This document shows positions 8,538 through 16,281 of a stretch of DNA of 48,395 nt, piece after piece (position 1 is the first letter of the stretch; each line of letters begins with the position of its first letter). Source of the stretch: an uncultured Collinsella sp. (GTDB lineage Bacteria; Actinomycetota; Coriobacteriia; Coriobacteriales; Coriobacteriaceae); NCBI GenBank assembly GCA_934650975.1, contig CAKUFW010000007.1, forward strand, positions 1 through 48,395, in the 5' to 3' direction. A program made the position numbers and the translations under genes. Below the pieces are notes generated by a model, which was not told the origin of the DNA, searched no databases, and saw nothing but the letters and a program-made list of their open reading frames with translations.

Positions 8538-8633
8538 CATAACGGGGAGCTTGCAGGACAAGACGGCAGGCTGAGATTGGGCGCGCCCGCCCTGACCCGC
8601 AAACCTGATATGGGTAATGCCAACGAAGGGAGC
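8538..8633 (+). ncRNA. TPP riboswitch (THI element) of thiC
   Basis: The conserved THI-box blocks appear in order: ACGGGGAGC at 8542-8550, CTGAGA at 8571-8576, CTGACCC, ACCTGAT at 8603-8609 and GGGTAATGCC with CGAAGGGA ending at about 8631. The 3' strand of helix P1 (GAAGGGA) is also the ribosome binding site of thiC. Ligand binding should therefore hide that site and block translation, the usual mode in high-GC Gram-positives; the mode is inferred, the element itself is clear. Confidence 0.95.
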
Positions 8634-8640
8634 CGTGCCG

Positions 8641-9975
8641 ATGAGCACACAAACCGAGTCCAAGCTCGTTACGCAAATCGATTTCGCCCGCGCCGGGCAG
8701 ATCACACCGCAGATGAAAGAAGTCGCCGAGCGCGAGCATCGCGACCCCGAGTACATCCGCGAGCGCGTAGCCGACGGCCGCATCGCCATTCCCGCCAACA
8801 TCGTGCATATCAAAAAGGGCATGCGCGCCTTTGGCGTCGGTGAGGGCCTGTCCACCAAGGTCAATGTGAACCTGGGCATCTCGGGCGATAAGGCCGATGC
8901 CGCCGAGGAATGGAAGAAAGTCAAGATCGCCGAGGACTTTGGCGCCGACGCCATCATGGACCTCTCCAACTCGGGCAAGACGCGCCAGTTCCGCCAGCAG
9001 CTCATCGACGAAACGCCGCTCATGGTGGGAACCGTCCCCATGTACGACGCCATCGGCTACATGGAAAAGCCGCTGGTCAAGCTGACCAAGGACGACCTGC
9101 TCGAGGTCGTGCGCGCGCATGCCGAGGATGGCGTGGACTTTATGACCATCCACTGCGGCATCAACAAGTCGGTCACCAAGACCTTTAAGGAGACCGGCCG
9201 CCTTATGAACATCGTCAGCCGCGGCGGTTCGCTGCTGTTTGGCTGGATGGAGGTCACCGGTAATGAAAACCCCTTCTACGAGTACTTTGACGAGCTGCTC
9301 GAGATTTGCCACGAGTACGACGTGACGATTTCGCTCGGCGACTCCTGCCGTCCGGGCTGCCTCTACGACTCCAACGACGCCACCGAGACCGCCGAGATGA
9401 TCGAGCTGGGCAAGCTGTGCAAGCGTGCCTGGGCCGCCGGCGTCCAGGTCATGGTCGAGGGCCCGGGTCACATGGCGCTCGACGAGATTGCCGCCAATAT
9501 GAAGCTGCAGAAGCGCCTGTGCCACAACGCCCCGTTCTATGTGCTCGGGCCGCTGGTGACCGATATCGGTGTGGGCTACGACCACATCACCGCCGCCATC
9601 GGTGGCGCCATCTCCGCCAGCTCCGGCGCCGACTTCCTGTGCTACGTGACGCCGGCCGAGCACTTGTGCCTGCCCAACGCCCAGGACGTGCTCGATGGCC
9701 TCATGGCTACCAAGATCGCCGCACACGCCGCCGATATCGCCAAGAAGGTGCCGCACGCCCGCGACATGGACGACAAGATGGGCCAGGCACGCCGCAAGCT
9801 CGACTGGGACGCCATGTGGAAGTGCGCGCTCGACCCAGTTACGGGCAAGAAGCGCTACGAGGAGTCTCCCGCCGCCACCGAGGGCACTTGCACCATGTGT
9901 GGCAAGATGTGCGCCGTCCGTACCGTCAACAAGGTGTTCGAGGGCACGACGATCGATCTAGGCATGGAGGATTAG
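8641..9975 (+). CDS. thiC: phosphomethylpyrimidine synthase
   Basis: Radical-SAM enzyme that rearranges aminoimidazole ribotide (AIR) to HMP phosphate, the pyrimidine half of thiamine. The 444-aa form is the short version lacking the N-terminal extension of E. coli ThiC. The 4Fe-4S cluster motif sits at the C-terminus as CTMCGKMC (Cys417, Cys420, Cys424), spacing CX2CX3C. Core blocks include LGDSCRPGCLYDSNDA and VMVEGPGHMALDE. An in-frame ATG at 8617 lies inside the riboswitch, so ATG 8641, 8 nt after AAGGGAG, is the start. It is controlled by the TPP riboswitch immediately upstream. thiD, the next pathway kinase, follows after 182 bp. Confidence 0.97.
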   Translation: MSTQTESKLVTQIDFARAGQITPQMKEVAEREHRDPEYIRERVADGRIAIPANIVHIKKGMRAFGVGEGLSTKVNVNLGISGDKADAAEEWKKVKIAEDFGADAIMDLSNSGKTRQFRQQLIDETPLMVGTVPMYDAIGYMEKPLVKLTKDDLLEVVRAHAEDGVDFMTIHCGINKSVTKTFKETGRLMNIVSRGGSLLFGWMEVTGNENPFYEYFDELLEICHEYDVTISLGDSCRPGCLYDSNDATETAEMIELGKLCKRAWAAGVQVMVEGPGHMALDEIAANMKLQKRLCHNAPFYVLGPLVTDIGVGYDHITAAIGGAISASSGADFLCYVTPAEHLCLPNAQDVLDGLMATKIAAHAADIAKKVPHARDMDDKMGQARRKLDWDAMWKCALDPVTGKKRYEESPAATEGTCTMCGKMCAVRTVNKVFEGTTIDLGMED

Positions 9976-10071
9976 CTTTTTCGAGGTAATCACCAGCAAG
10001 CCCGCCGCAACGCCCGTCAATTGTTGACATGTGAACATTTGCTTACATTTGCGTAAAGATTGCATCGCCCG

Positions 10072-10100
10072 CCCGGGTTCGGAATACAGCCGGCCCGGGC
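10072..10100 (+). terminator. possible terminator hairpin between thiC and thiD
   Basis: A GC-rich imperfect stem built on CCCGGG repeats (GCCCGGG pairing with CCCGGGC across about 15 nt) is followed by ATCTTTA. A TATAAT at 10106-10111 just after it may be the -10 of a separate thiD promoter. Both readings are weak. Confidence 0.35.
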
Positions 10101-10157
10101 ATCTTTATAATGCAGACTTAAAGACCCATTTGAATCCGACCGGACAAGGGAGTGAGC

Positions 10158-10988
10158 ATGGATCGCAGTAAGGTACCTGCCGTTCTATCCATCGCGGGAT
10201 CCGATTCCAGCGGCGGTGCCGGCATTCAGGCCGACATCAAGACCATCACGGCGCATCGTCTGTATGCCGAGACGGCCATCACCGCCATCACCGCGCAAAA
10301 CACACTGGGCGTCACCGCCGTGCAGGATATCTCGCCAGATATCGTAGCCGCGCAAATTGACGCCGTCTTTGACGATATCCGCCCGAGCGCCGTCAAGATC
10401 GGCATGGTTTCTTCTGTCGAGATTATCGAAGTCATCGCCGACCGCTTGAGCGCCTGGAACGCAACGAACGTGGTCGTCGACCCCGTCATGGTCGCCACCT
10501 CGGGCGCGCGCTTGATTGCCGAGGATGCCTCCGAGGCACTCACCCGCCGCCTGTTCCCGTTGGCAACGGTCATCACCCCCAACATTCCCGAGGCTATGGC
10601 GCTGCTCGACTACGAGGTCGATTCCGAGCGCACACAGCAAAATGCCGCTATGCTCCTCACCCGCCGCTTTGGCTGCGCAGCCTTGGTTAAGGGCGGTCAT
10701 TTTGTCAACGAGGCCAACGACGTACTGGCCGAGCCTGCGCCCCTCGATGACGAGGGCAACCACCTGGGCGATCCGCTCACTACGTGGTTTCGCCACAAGC
10801 GCATTGAGACCGATAACACGCACGGCACCGGCTGTACGCTCTCATCCGCCATCGCTTGCGCGCTGGCCCAGAGCATGGAACTTGCCGACGCCATCAACGC
10901 CGGCAAGGCCTACCTAACCGGCGCTCTCGCCGCCGGCTTTGACATGGGCAAAGGCTCCGGCCCCGTCAACCACATGTGGCAGTATTAA
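10158..10988 (+). CDS. thiD: bifunctional hydroxymethylpyrimidine kinase / phosphomethylpyrimidine kinase
   Basis: Ribokinase-fold enzyme that phosphorylates HMP to HMP-P and then to HMP-PP for thiamine synthesis, using the product of ThiC. The N-terminal substrate block SIAGSDSSGGAGIQADIK and the C-terminal anion-hole/catalytic block DNTHGTGCTLSSAIA are both intact. Length (276 aa) is normal for a stand-alone ThiD. AAGGGAG 5-6 nt before ATG 10158 supports this start; a GTG two codons earlier overlaps that site. It has no riboswitch of its own that I can see, so control may come from thiC read-through or a separate promoter near 10106. Confidence 0.96.
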   Translation: MDRSKVPAVLSIAGSDSSGGAGIQADIKTITAHRLYAETAITAITAQNTLGVTAVQDISPDIVAAQIDAVFDDIRPSAVKIGMVSSVEIIEVIADRLSAWNATNVVVDPVMVATSGARLIAEDASEALTRRLFPLATVITPNIPEAMALLDYEVDSERTQQNAAMLLTRRFGCAALVKGGHFVNEANDVLAEPAPLDDEGNHLGDPLTTWFRHKRIETDNTHGTGCTLSSAIACALAQSMELADAINAGKAYLTGALAAGFDMGKGSGPVNHMWQY

Positions 10989-11004
10989 GATTCGCAGCCC
11001 AAAA

Positions 11005-11147
11005 CCACCGCAAAGGGGACAGGCACCTTTGTGGTGATTCTCGCAAACATCTCGATCTGTAACAGTAACTCGACAAAATCGACCCTAGATGTTACAGATC
11101 GAGACAAACAAACGAAACAAGCCACCGCAAGGGTACCTTTGAGGTGG
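11005..11147. repeat. composite palindrome: REP-like, 15-bp inverted repeat, REP-like
   Basis: Two related imperfect palindromes lie in the same orientation at 11005-11036 and 11122-11147. Both begin CCACCGCAA and end with CCTTTG followed by a GTGG-type arm. The first contains GGGGACAGGCACCTTTG, which resembles REP cores found in many bacteria. Between them TCTCGATCTGTAACA (11050-11064) is perfectly inverted at 11090-11104. The whole fills the gap between thiD and the convergent hydrolase gene. No transposase is nearby. Confidence 0.75.
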
Positions 11148-11159
11148 ATTGGATTCGCG

Positions 11160-11819
11160 CTACTCACCGAGCATCTCCTGGAGCTTGGCTGCCACGGCAT
11201 GCCCCAGGCTCTCGTGACTTTCGGGCATCATATGCAGATAGTCGATATCGCCCGGCTCGGCAAACTCGGCGGCATTCAAAAAGTCGCAACCAAACTGCTC
11301 GGCCACGTGCGCATAGTACTCGCCAAAATGCTCCGAGGCCTCGACGGAATGCTCGTCAAAGTCGGTCATATACACATCGGCGATCTGCGGCTTGATCTTG
11401 ATAGGAGCCATCAGCAGAATGCGCGGACAAGGTGCAGCGTCGGTCCAGGGAAACGCGCGGACGGCGCGAATCAGCGCCATGGCGCCACGGGCGATATCGG
11501 AAGCTGTCACGTTAAAGACCGTCTTACAGTCGTTGGTGCCCAGCATGATCACAATGGCGTCCAGCGGCTTATGGGCCTCGAGCAGCATCGGAAGCGCGCG
11601 AATGCCGTTGAGGTTAGTGTCCAGATGGCACATATCGTCGCGCACCGTCGTGCGGCCGTTGAGTCCCTCCTCAATCACATGCCAGCCCTCGCCCAGGTCA
11701 CGCTGTGCCACGCCGCACCAGCGCACATCCTGCGCATAGCGCACCGCGGTGCCATCGCGCATACCAGCCGGATCATAGCCATAGGTGTTGCTGTCACCAA
11801 AGCACAGAACGTTTTTCAT
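11160..11819 (-). CDS. SGNH/GDSL-family hydrolase
   Basis: Predicted serine esterase or lipase of 219 aa with the SGNH fold. Block I is LCFGDSNTYGYDP with nucleophile Ser10, GTNDCK is the block III Asn, and the C-terminal DYLHMMPESH supplies the Asp/His pair. There is no signal peptide, so it should act in the cytosol. It resembles arylesterase/acyl-thioesterase members; the substrate is unknown. GGGGAGC 5 nt before ATG 11819 sets the start, six codons inside the longest frame. The PARG-like gene lies upstream on the same strand, with a strong terminator between them, so the two are separate units. Confidence 0.88.
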   Translation of the reverse strand: MKNVLCFGDSNTYGYDPAGMRDGTAVRYAQDVRWCGVAQRDLGEGWHVIEEGLNGRTTVRDDMCHLDTNLNGIRALPMLLEAHKPLDAIVIMLGTNDCKTVFNVTASDIARGAMALIRAVRAFPWTDAAPCPRILLMAPIKIKPQIADVYMTDFDEHSVEASEHFGEYYAHVAEQFGCDFLNAAEFAEPGDIDYLHMMPESHESLGHAVAAKLQEMLGE

Positions 11820-11838
11820 CGTAAGCTCCCCACTCAAT

Positions 11839-11868
11839 AAAAAGCCGACGGGAGCAGCCCCCGTCGGC
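11839..11868 (-). terminator. intrinsic terminator of the PARG-like gene
   Basis: On the minus strand GCCGACGGG pairs with CCCGTCGGC (9 bp) and is followed by TTTTTATT. It lies 26 bp past the stop of the gene at 11895 and just before the SGNH hydrolase start. Confidence 0.88.
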
Positions 11869-11894
11869 TCGGTATGTCACATCACGCGCACCGT

Positions 11895-13028
11895 TTACAG
11901 GTACTTGCGCCAGTCGTCGTCATCCTCGTCGTCCTCGGCAGCGGCCTGAGCCTGCTCGGCGGCACGGGCGGCCGCAGCGCGGGCGGCAACCTGAGCATAG
12001 GACTCCTCGTTACGCTCAGGGAAGCTTGCCAACACGTGCTCAAACTTGGCAAAGTCCTCATCCCAGCGCGTAGAGGGCACGGCAAAGAACACCTGCTTGA
12101 CCTTAAAGTCGCCCGACGCGAGCTCCTTACGGAAGAGCTCGGCCACGGCCTCGGCATCAAAGCCGTTATTGTCGCAGCCCCAAGCACCCAGCACGAGCTT
12201 CTCGCGACCCAGCTCATCGCAGATGGCAAGGACAAAGCGGATACGGTCGCGCAGGGCATCCAACAGGGCGTCGTCGCTCACGCGGTACTCCTGGCGGGCA
12301 CGCTTGACGTTGGGTGCGGCGGCAACGATCACATCGGCGTATGCGTGCACGTGGTTGCGGTCGAAGCGCACGGCGGGCACCACCAGCGCACGATTGCGGT
12401 AAAGCTCGCAGTTGATGTTGCGGCGACGGTTCTCGCCGTACCACTTGCGCTGCTTGTCGAGCACGTTGTACAGGTACGAATCGGCGCAGAGCGTCGCCTC
12501 CTGGCCCAGGTAGCCCTGGATATAACCGCCGCCCGGATTGGTAAACGAGGCAAAGGCAAGCACGGCCATATCGCAGAACTGCGCATAGCCGCGACCGTTA
12601 TCGAGGATTGCCTGCGTGGCGGAGACATCAAGCACGGTGACCTCAGGCAGGACCGGAGCAGCCTCCTCCGCGGGCGCGGACTCGGCTTCGTCAGCCGACT
12701 CGGTGGACTCGGGTGCCACCTCGGACTCGACCGTAGTCTCCACCTCGGCAGCCTCAACCTCGGCAGCGTCGGCCTCCACAACCTCGGCAACCGGCTCCTC
12801 GGCAGCCGCTGCCTTCTGGGCCTTGGCCTTCATCGCCGCGACAAAGCCGGCAGGCATACCGTCAAATTCGCGTACGCCGGCAAGCGAACGCTCGATATCC
12901 TTGGCGCAGGCCTCGGACACAGCCGCCACATGGCGCTCGGCGGCCTTGGCACGCGCCTCACGCTTGGGGTTGGGCTGTCCCGCGCGGTTGGACCTGCGGT
13001 TACGGTTCCTGTTGTCGACGTCTGCCAT
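11895..13028 (-). CDS. microbial PARG-like macro-domain protein (TIGR02452/DUF2263) with QEA in place of QEE
   Basis: The C-terminal two thirds (about 128-377) match the bacterial poly(ADP-ribose) glycohydrolase type, a macro domain that cleaves ADP-ribose chains. The diagnostic loop is NPGGGYIQGYLGQEATL, with Gly166-168 followed by Gln176-Glu177-Ala178. Canonical members have GGG-X6-8-QEE, and the second Glu is the catalytic one; here it is Ala, so hydrolase activity is doubtful. The N-terminus is unusual: a basic stretch (5-35), a helical segment, then an acidic Ala/Glu/Ser/Val-rich linker (about 75-127). The C-terminus is also acidic. Start ATG 13028 follows AAAGGTGA. It is monocistronic, with terminator 11839-11868. 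The fold is fairly sure; function as binder or enzyme is open. Confidence 0.85.
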   Translation of the reverse strand: MADVDNRNRNRRSNRAGQPNPKREARAKAAERHVAAVSEACAKDIERSLAGVREFDGMPAGFVAAMKAKAQKAAAAEEPVAEVVEADAAEVEAAEVETTVESEVAPESTESADEAESAPAEEAAPVLPEVTVLDVSATQAILDNGRGYAQFCDMAVLAFASFTNPGGGYIQGYLGQEATLCADSYLYNVLDKQRKWYGENRRRNINCELYRNRALVVPAVRFDRNHVHAYADVIVAAAPNVKRARQEYRVSDDALLDALRDRIRFVLAICDELGREKLVLGAWGCDNNGFDAEAVAELFRKELASGDFKVKQVFFAVPSTRWDEDFAKFEHVLASFPERNEESYAQVAARAAAARAAEQAQAAAEDDEDDDDWRKYL

Positions 13029-13093
13029 AAGTGGTCACCTTTCCTGTCGCTGCCGCTGTCGGCTTTTCCCATCCATGATACCCCGCCGTACAC

Positions 13094-13119
13094 AAAAAAG
13101 ACGGCCCCGAAGGACCGCC
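13094..13119 (-). terminator. intrinsic terminator of the Bax-inhibitor-1 gene
   Basis: On the minus strand GGCGGTCC-TTCG-GGGCCGTC forms an 8-bp stem with two G-U pairs and a UUCG tetraloop, followed by six T. It lies about 50 bp past the stop codon at 13169. Confidence 0.87.
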
Positions 13120-13168
13120 TTTCGTATCGTTTTACCATGTCCGGCAGAAAGCGTCGCAATGCCGCGCG

Positions 13169-13864
13169 CTAGTCGCGACGACCGAGGATGTTCAGGATGC
13201 GCAGGAACACGTTGATAATGTCCACGAACAGGTTGGACGCCATGAGCACCGCATTGGGCAGCGTGGGCGGCACCGTCGTGGCAACATAGGTGTCGTAGCC
13301 AATAAAGCCGGCGAACACCACGACCACGATCAGGTCGGTGATGGTCTGCGAGACACCCATGAACATCAGCACGATCTCAACCAGAATAGTGGCGAGCAAA
13401 ATGCCAAAACCGATGCCATATACGCGCTGGAAAAACTTGGGGAACGTCACGCCCAAGGCGCCAAAGACAAAGGTGATGGCGGCCGTGGCGATAAAGGCGG
13501 TGTTGATGGTGGGCAGGTCGTAGTTGGCAAGGCCAAACGACGCGGTCAGGCCAAAGGTACTCGCAAAGATTACGTAGCCCACAAGGGACAGGCCCACGGA
13601 CTGCTTGCCCGCAGCAGCCGACATCATGACCATGCCGACAATGGTCAAAATAAACGAGCCAAAGACCAGCGGCAAGGCGGCGCCGCTCATCATCATGCGC
13701 GCAAACGCCATGGTGCTCGTAAAGTAAGCACCGGCGCCCATGGCGCAAAAGCCCAAGAAGATCAGGGCAGACATAGCAAGATTGTACGCACGCGGCGACA
13801 TCTCCTTAGCGCGGCCTGCACCGGTCTCGACGGGGCCGTTCTGATAGCCCTGGATATCGTTCAT
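13169..13864 (-). CDS. Bax inhibitor-1 / YccA family membrane protein
   Basis: Integral membrane protein of 231 aa, seven predicted hydrophobic segments after an approximately 30-residue soluble N-terminus. The family pattern near the C-terminus is present (FAGFIGYDTYVATT and ALNLFVDIINVFLRILNILG-like ending). Bacterial members include YetJ, a pH-sensitive calcium leak channel, and YccA, which modulates FtsH; which role applies here is unknown. AAAGGA about 6 nt before ATG 13864 defines the start, five codons inside the longest frame. It appears to be a single-gene unit ending at the UUCG terminator 13094-13119. Confidence 0.9.
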   Translation of the reverse strand: MNDIQGYQNGPVETGAGRAKEMSPRAYNLAMSALIFLGFCAMGAGAYFTSTMAFARMMMSGAALPLVFGSFILTIVGMVMMSAAAGKQSVGLSLVGYVIFASTFGLTASFGLANYDLPTINTAFIATAAITFVFGALGVTFPKFFQRVYGIGFGILLATILVEIVLMFMGVSQTITDLIVVVVFAGFIGYDTYVATTVPPTLPNAVLMASNLFVDIINVFLRILNILGRRD

Positions 13865-13947
13865 ACTTCGTCCTTTCAAAAAGCACCGCAGACAACGGCG
13901 CAGCAGGTGACAAGATTCCTGCCATTGTACCCGAATGCTGCGTGCCC

Positions 13948-14286
13948 TTACCTACGGCGCTCGCCCTCGAGCGTGCGGTCGAACGCCCACACCCACCAAC
14001 GCATCACATGCGCCTGCGAGCCATCCGCCCGTTCACGCGCCTGGTCCTCCAGATATAGCTCGGTCGCATGCCCGCCAAAGCGAACCTTATAGGTTGCCGT
14101 GCGGATGCCGTGGACCGTCAGGCCAAACCCGGTGGTCGAGACGATCTCGTCAATCGTAAAGCAACGGCCGTCGACCCAGCAGACGGTGACCGGCACGACT
14201 TGTCCGCCCGCAAGGATGCGGGCCACGACGTCCACATACTGCTTGTGCACGCGCCGAGTTTTGCCATCTGTCTGTCGATATTCCAT
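13948..14286 (-). CDS. small protein, probably LexA-regulated and leaderless
   Basis: The 112-aa product is not a family I can name with certainty. It is soluble, has a basic N-terminus (MEYRQTDGKTRRVHK) and a beta-rich core. Its core shows YKVRFGGHATELYLED and RWWVWAFDRTL, a pattern reminiscent of the small DUF6504-type proteins that sit beside error-prone polymerases in actinobacteria; this is a weak resemblance. There is no ribosome binding site. A promoter (TTTACA, 18 bp, GATAAT) ends only 6 nt before ATG 14286, so the mRNA should be leaderless. A perfect Gram-positive SOS box lies between the two promoter elements. The PiT transporter is divergent. Confidence 0.65.
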   Translation of the reverse strand: MEYRQTDGKTRRVHKQYVDVVARILAGGQVVPVTVCWVDGRCFTIDEIVSTTGFGLTVHGIRTATYKVRFGGHATELYLEDQARERADGSQAHVMRWWVWAFDRTLEGERRR

Positions 14287-14292
14287 GCCTCT

Positions 14293-14322
14293 ATTATCGA
14301 ACGCATGTTTGTATGTTGTAAA
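14293..14322 (-). promoter_or_regulatory. promoter with LexA/DinR-type SOS box, leaderless start
   Basis: On the minus strand the -35 is TTTACA (14322-14317) and the -10 is GATAAT (14298-14293), spacer 18 bp. The plus-strand sequence CGAACGCATGTTTG at 14298-14311 matches the B. subtilis DinR/LexA consensus CGAACRNRYGTTYG at every position. It sits inside the spacer, where a bound repressor would block RNA polymerase. The predicted transcription start falls at or within a base or two of ATG 14286. Confidence 0.65.
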
Positions 14323-14473
14323 GCGAACAGGCTGTGGTTTTGAAGTGTCGGGGCGCATACGCACGTCCGCACAACGTGTTAGCAAAAAGAATACCGGCGG
14401 TCAACAGGGCAAATATTCAATTTCAGTGCCAAAAAATTCACTTCTCCCATCAGAACTCAGTAAAGAAACCCGC

Positions 14474-14505
14474 AGGAGGTGATACGATTTATCATGTTTT
14501 TGTAA
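14474..14505 (+). other. strong ribosome binding site with three-codon open frame upstream of PiT
   Basis: AGGAGGTGAT at 14474-14483 is a near-perfect anti-16S match. It is followed, 14 nt later, by ATG TTT TTG TAA (14494-14505). This mini-frame is in phase with the transporter gene, whose own ATG 14536 is 10 codons past the TAA and has no good binding site. It could be a translational leader or the remnant of a longer N-terminus. Confidence 0.45.
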
Positions 14506-14535
14506 CGTGTCTGCAAACTTCGAGAAAGCCCATAT

Positions 14536-15585
14536 ATGGACGTAACGTTCTCAACCTTCCTCGGCCAACTTGTGTCGAACCCAGTCCTTGCCGTCACCGT
14601 GATCCTCGCGCTCGGCGCCATCTTCGTCAACGGATGGACCGACGCGCCCAACGCTATCGCAACCTGCGTCACCACGCGTTGCATGCCCGCACGCGCCGCC
14701 ATTCTCATGAGTGCCGCATTCAACTTCTTGGGCGTGCTCATCATGACGCACTTTAACGCGAGCGTCGCCAACACCATCTCACATATCGTCGACTTTGGCG
14801 GAAACAGCACCATGGCGCTCGCGTGCCTCTGCGCGGCGCTGTTCTCCATCGTCGTCTACGGCGCCACAGCGTCGCGTTTTGGCATCCCCACCTCGCAAAG
14901 CCACAGCCTTATCGCCGGCCTGACCGGTGCCGCCATCGCCCTCGGCGGCGCGAGCAGCGTCAACGTCCACGAGTGGATGAAGGTCATCTACGGCCTGGCG
15001 CTCTCCATCGGCCTGGGCTTTGTCATGGGCTGGGTCCTGTGCAAGCTCGTCTCGATTCTTTTCGCCGCCGCCAACAGGCGACGCGCCAACGTCTTCTTTA
15101 AATACGCTCAGATCGCGAGTGCTGCGGCCATGAGCTTTATGCACGGCGCGCAGGATGGACAGAAGTTCATCGGCGTGCTCTTTTTAGGCGTGGCCTTTGC
15201 CAGCGGCCAGACGAGCGTCGGCGACGCCGGCATCCCCATCTGGATCATGCTGCTGTGCTCGGCCACCATGGGCATCGGCACCAGTGTGGGCGGCGAGCGC
15301 ATCATCAAGTCCGTCGGCCAGAGCATGGTCAAGCTCGAGAAGTATCAGGGCTTCTCCGCCGACCTCGCAGGCGCCGCAAATCTGCTGCTTGCCACGCTCA
15401 CCGGCATCCCCGTGTCCTCCACCCACATCAAGACCTGCGCCATCATGGGCGTCGGCGCCGTCAAGCGCCTCTCGGCCATCAACTTCGGCGTGGTCAAGGA
15501 CATGATGTTCACCTGGTTCTTCACCTTCCCCGCCTGCGGACTCATCAGCTTTGTCATGGCCAAGCTGTTCATGATGTTCCTCTAG
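14536..15585 (+). CDS. pit: PiT-family inorganic phosphate transporter
   Basis: Low-affinity, cation-coupled phosphate symporter of the PiT family, 349 aa with about ten membrane segments. The two diagnostic half-repeats are visible: NGWTDAPNAIATCVTTR near the N-terminus (about 33-49) and GIPVSSTHIKTCAIMGVGA near the C-terminus (about 293-311). SFMHGAQDGQKFIGV lies in the middle. It is followed after 67 bp by a DUF47 gene, the usual regulatory partner of PiT carriers, so the two form an operon. Translation starts at ATG 14536 with only a weak binding site; a much better one sits 52 bp upstream before an in-frame stop. It complements the high-affinity Pst system encoded at 20.8-24.3 kb. Confidence 0.95.
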   Translation: MDVTFSTFLGQLVSNPVLAVTVILALGAIFVNGWTDAPNAIATCVTTRCMPARAAILMSAAFNFLGVLIMTHFNASVANTISHIVDFGGNSTMALACLCAALFSIVVYGATASRFGIPTSQSHSLIAGLTGAAIALGGASSVNVHEWMKVIYGLALSIGLGFVMGWVLCKLVSILFAAANRRRANVFFKYAQIASAAAMSFMHGAQDGQKFIGVLFLGVAFASGQTSVGDAGIPIWIMLLCSATMGIGTSVGGERIIKSVGQSMVKLEKYQGFSADLAGAANLLLATLTGIPVSSTHIKTCAIMGVGAVKRLSAINFGVVKDMMFTWFFTFPACGLISFVMAKLFMMFL

Positions 15586-15652
15586 TCAAACCGAGCGTCC
15601 ATCCGGACCGTAATACCTCGCCCACCCGTCTTCGCCTCGAAAGGACCCACTC

Positions 15653-16276
15653 ATGGCAAAGAAACCCGATTCGTTCTACTTCGATAACTACGTCGCCTGC
15701 GCCGACCTTGCCGTCCAGGCAGCAGAGCTGCTCACCAAGATTTTTGAGAACTTCGAGCCCGCGAAGATTCACGATATGCTCGACAAGATGCACGCGATCG
15801 AGCATGCGGCCGACAAGAAGCACCATGAGCTTGAGGACGCCCTGCTCACGGCCTTTATCACCCCGCTTGAGCGCGAGGACCTGGACCTGATGAGCTGCTC
15901 GCTCGACACCGTGCTCGACCGTATCGAGGGCGTCGTGCAGCGCGTCTACTTCACCAACATCCAGAGCATCCATCCCGATGCCATCGTGATCGCCCACAAG
16001 GTGACCGACGCCTGCCGCGCCATGAAGGACCTGATGGTCGAGCTGCCCAACTACCGCAAGTCCAAGACGCTGCGCGAGCTGGTCATTCAGATCAACACCA
16101 TCGAATCCGAGGCCGACGAGCTCTACATCAACGCTATGCGCAACCTGCATGTCAACGGCAAGGATCCGCTCGAGGTCATCGCCTGGCGTGACGTCTACGC
16201 CTTCCTGGAGTACTGCGCTGACTGCTGCGAGAATGTGGCTGATGTCGTGGATTCGATCGTAATGAAGAATAGTTAA
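15653..16276 (+). CDS. DUF47 (PhoU-like) partner of PiT transporter
   Basis: Cytosolic, all-helical protein of 207 aa in the DUF47/YkaA family, related to PhoU. Family members are encoded next to PiT carriers and are thought to control phosphate uptake. Helical repeats with the metal-binding type E-x3-D pattern are visible, for example HDMLDKMHAIEHAADKKHH and VIQINTIESEADELY. AAAGGA with 6 nt spacing precedes ATG 15653. It is co-oriented with and 67 bp downstream of the PiT gene, which is the main evidence for its role. A long inverted repeat follows the stop. Confidence 0.92.
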   Translation: MAKKPDSFYFDNYVACADLAVQAAELLTKIFENFEPAKIHDMLDKMHAIEHAADKKHHELEDALLTAFITPLEREDLDLMSCSLDTVLDRIEGVVQRVYFTNIQSIHPDAIVIAHKVTDACRAMKDLMVELPNYRKSKTLRELVIQINTIESEADELYINAMRNLHVNGKDPLEVIAWRDVYAFLEYCADCCENVADVVDSIVMKNS

Positions 16277-16281
16277 TTGGG

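Noticed and set aside
8617..8640. Upstream in-frame ATG for thiC
   Set aside because: It lies inside the conserved GGTAATGCC block of the TPP riboswitch and has no ribosome binding site; ATG 8641 does.
10023..10050. TTGACA upstream of thiD as a promoter -35
   Set aside because: No acceptable -10 hexamer lies 16-18 bp downstream; the TATAAT at 10106 is far away.
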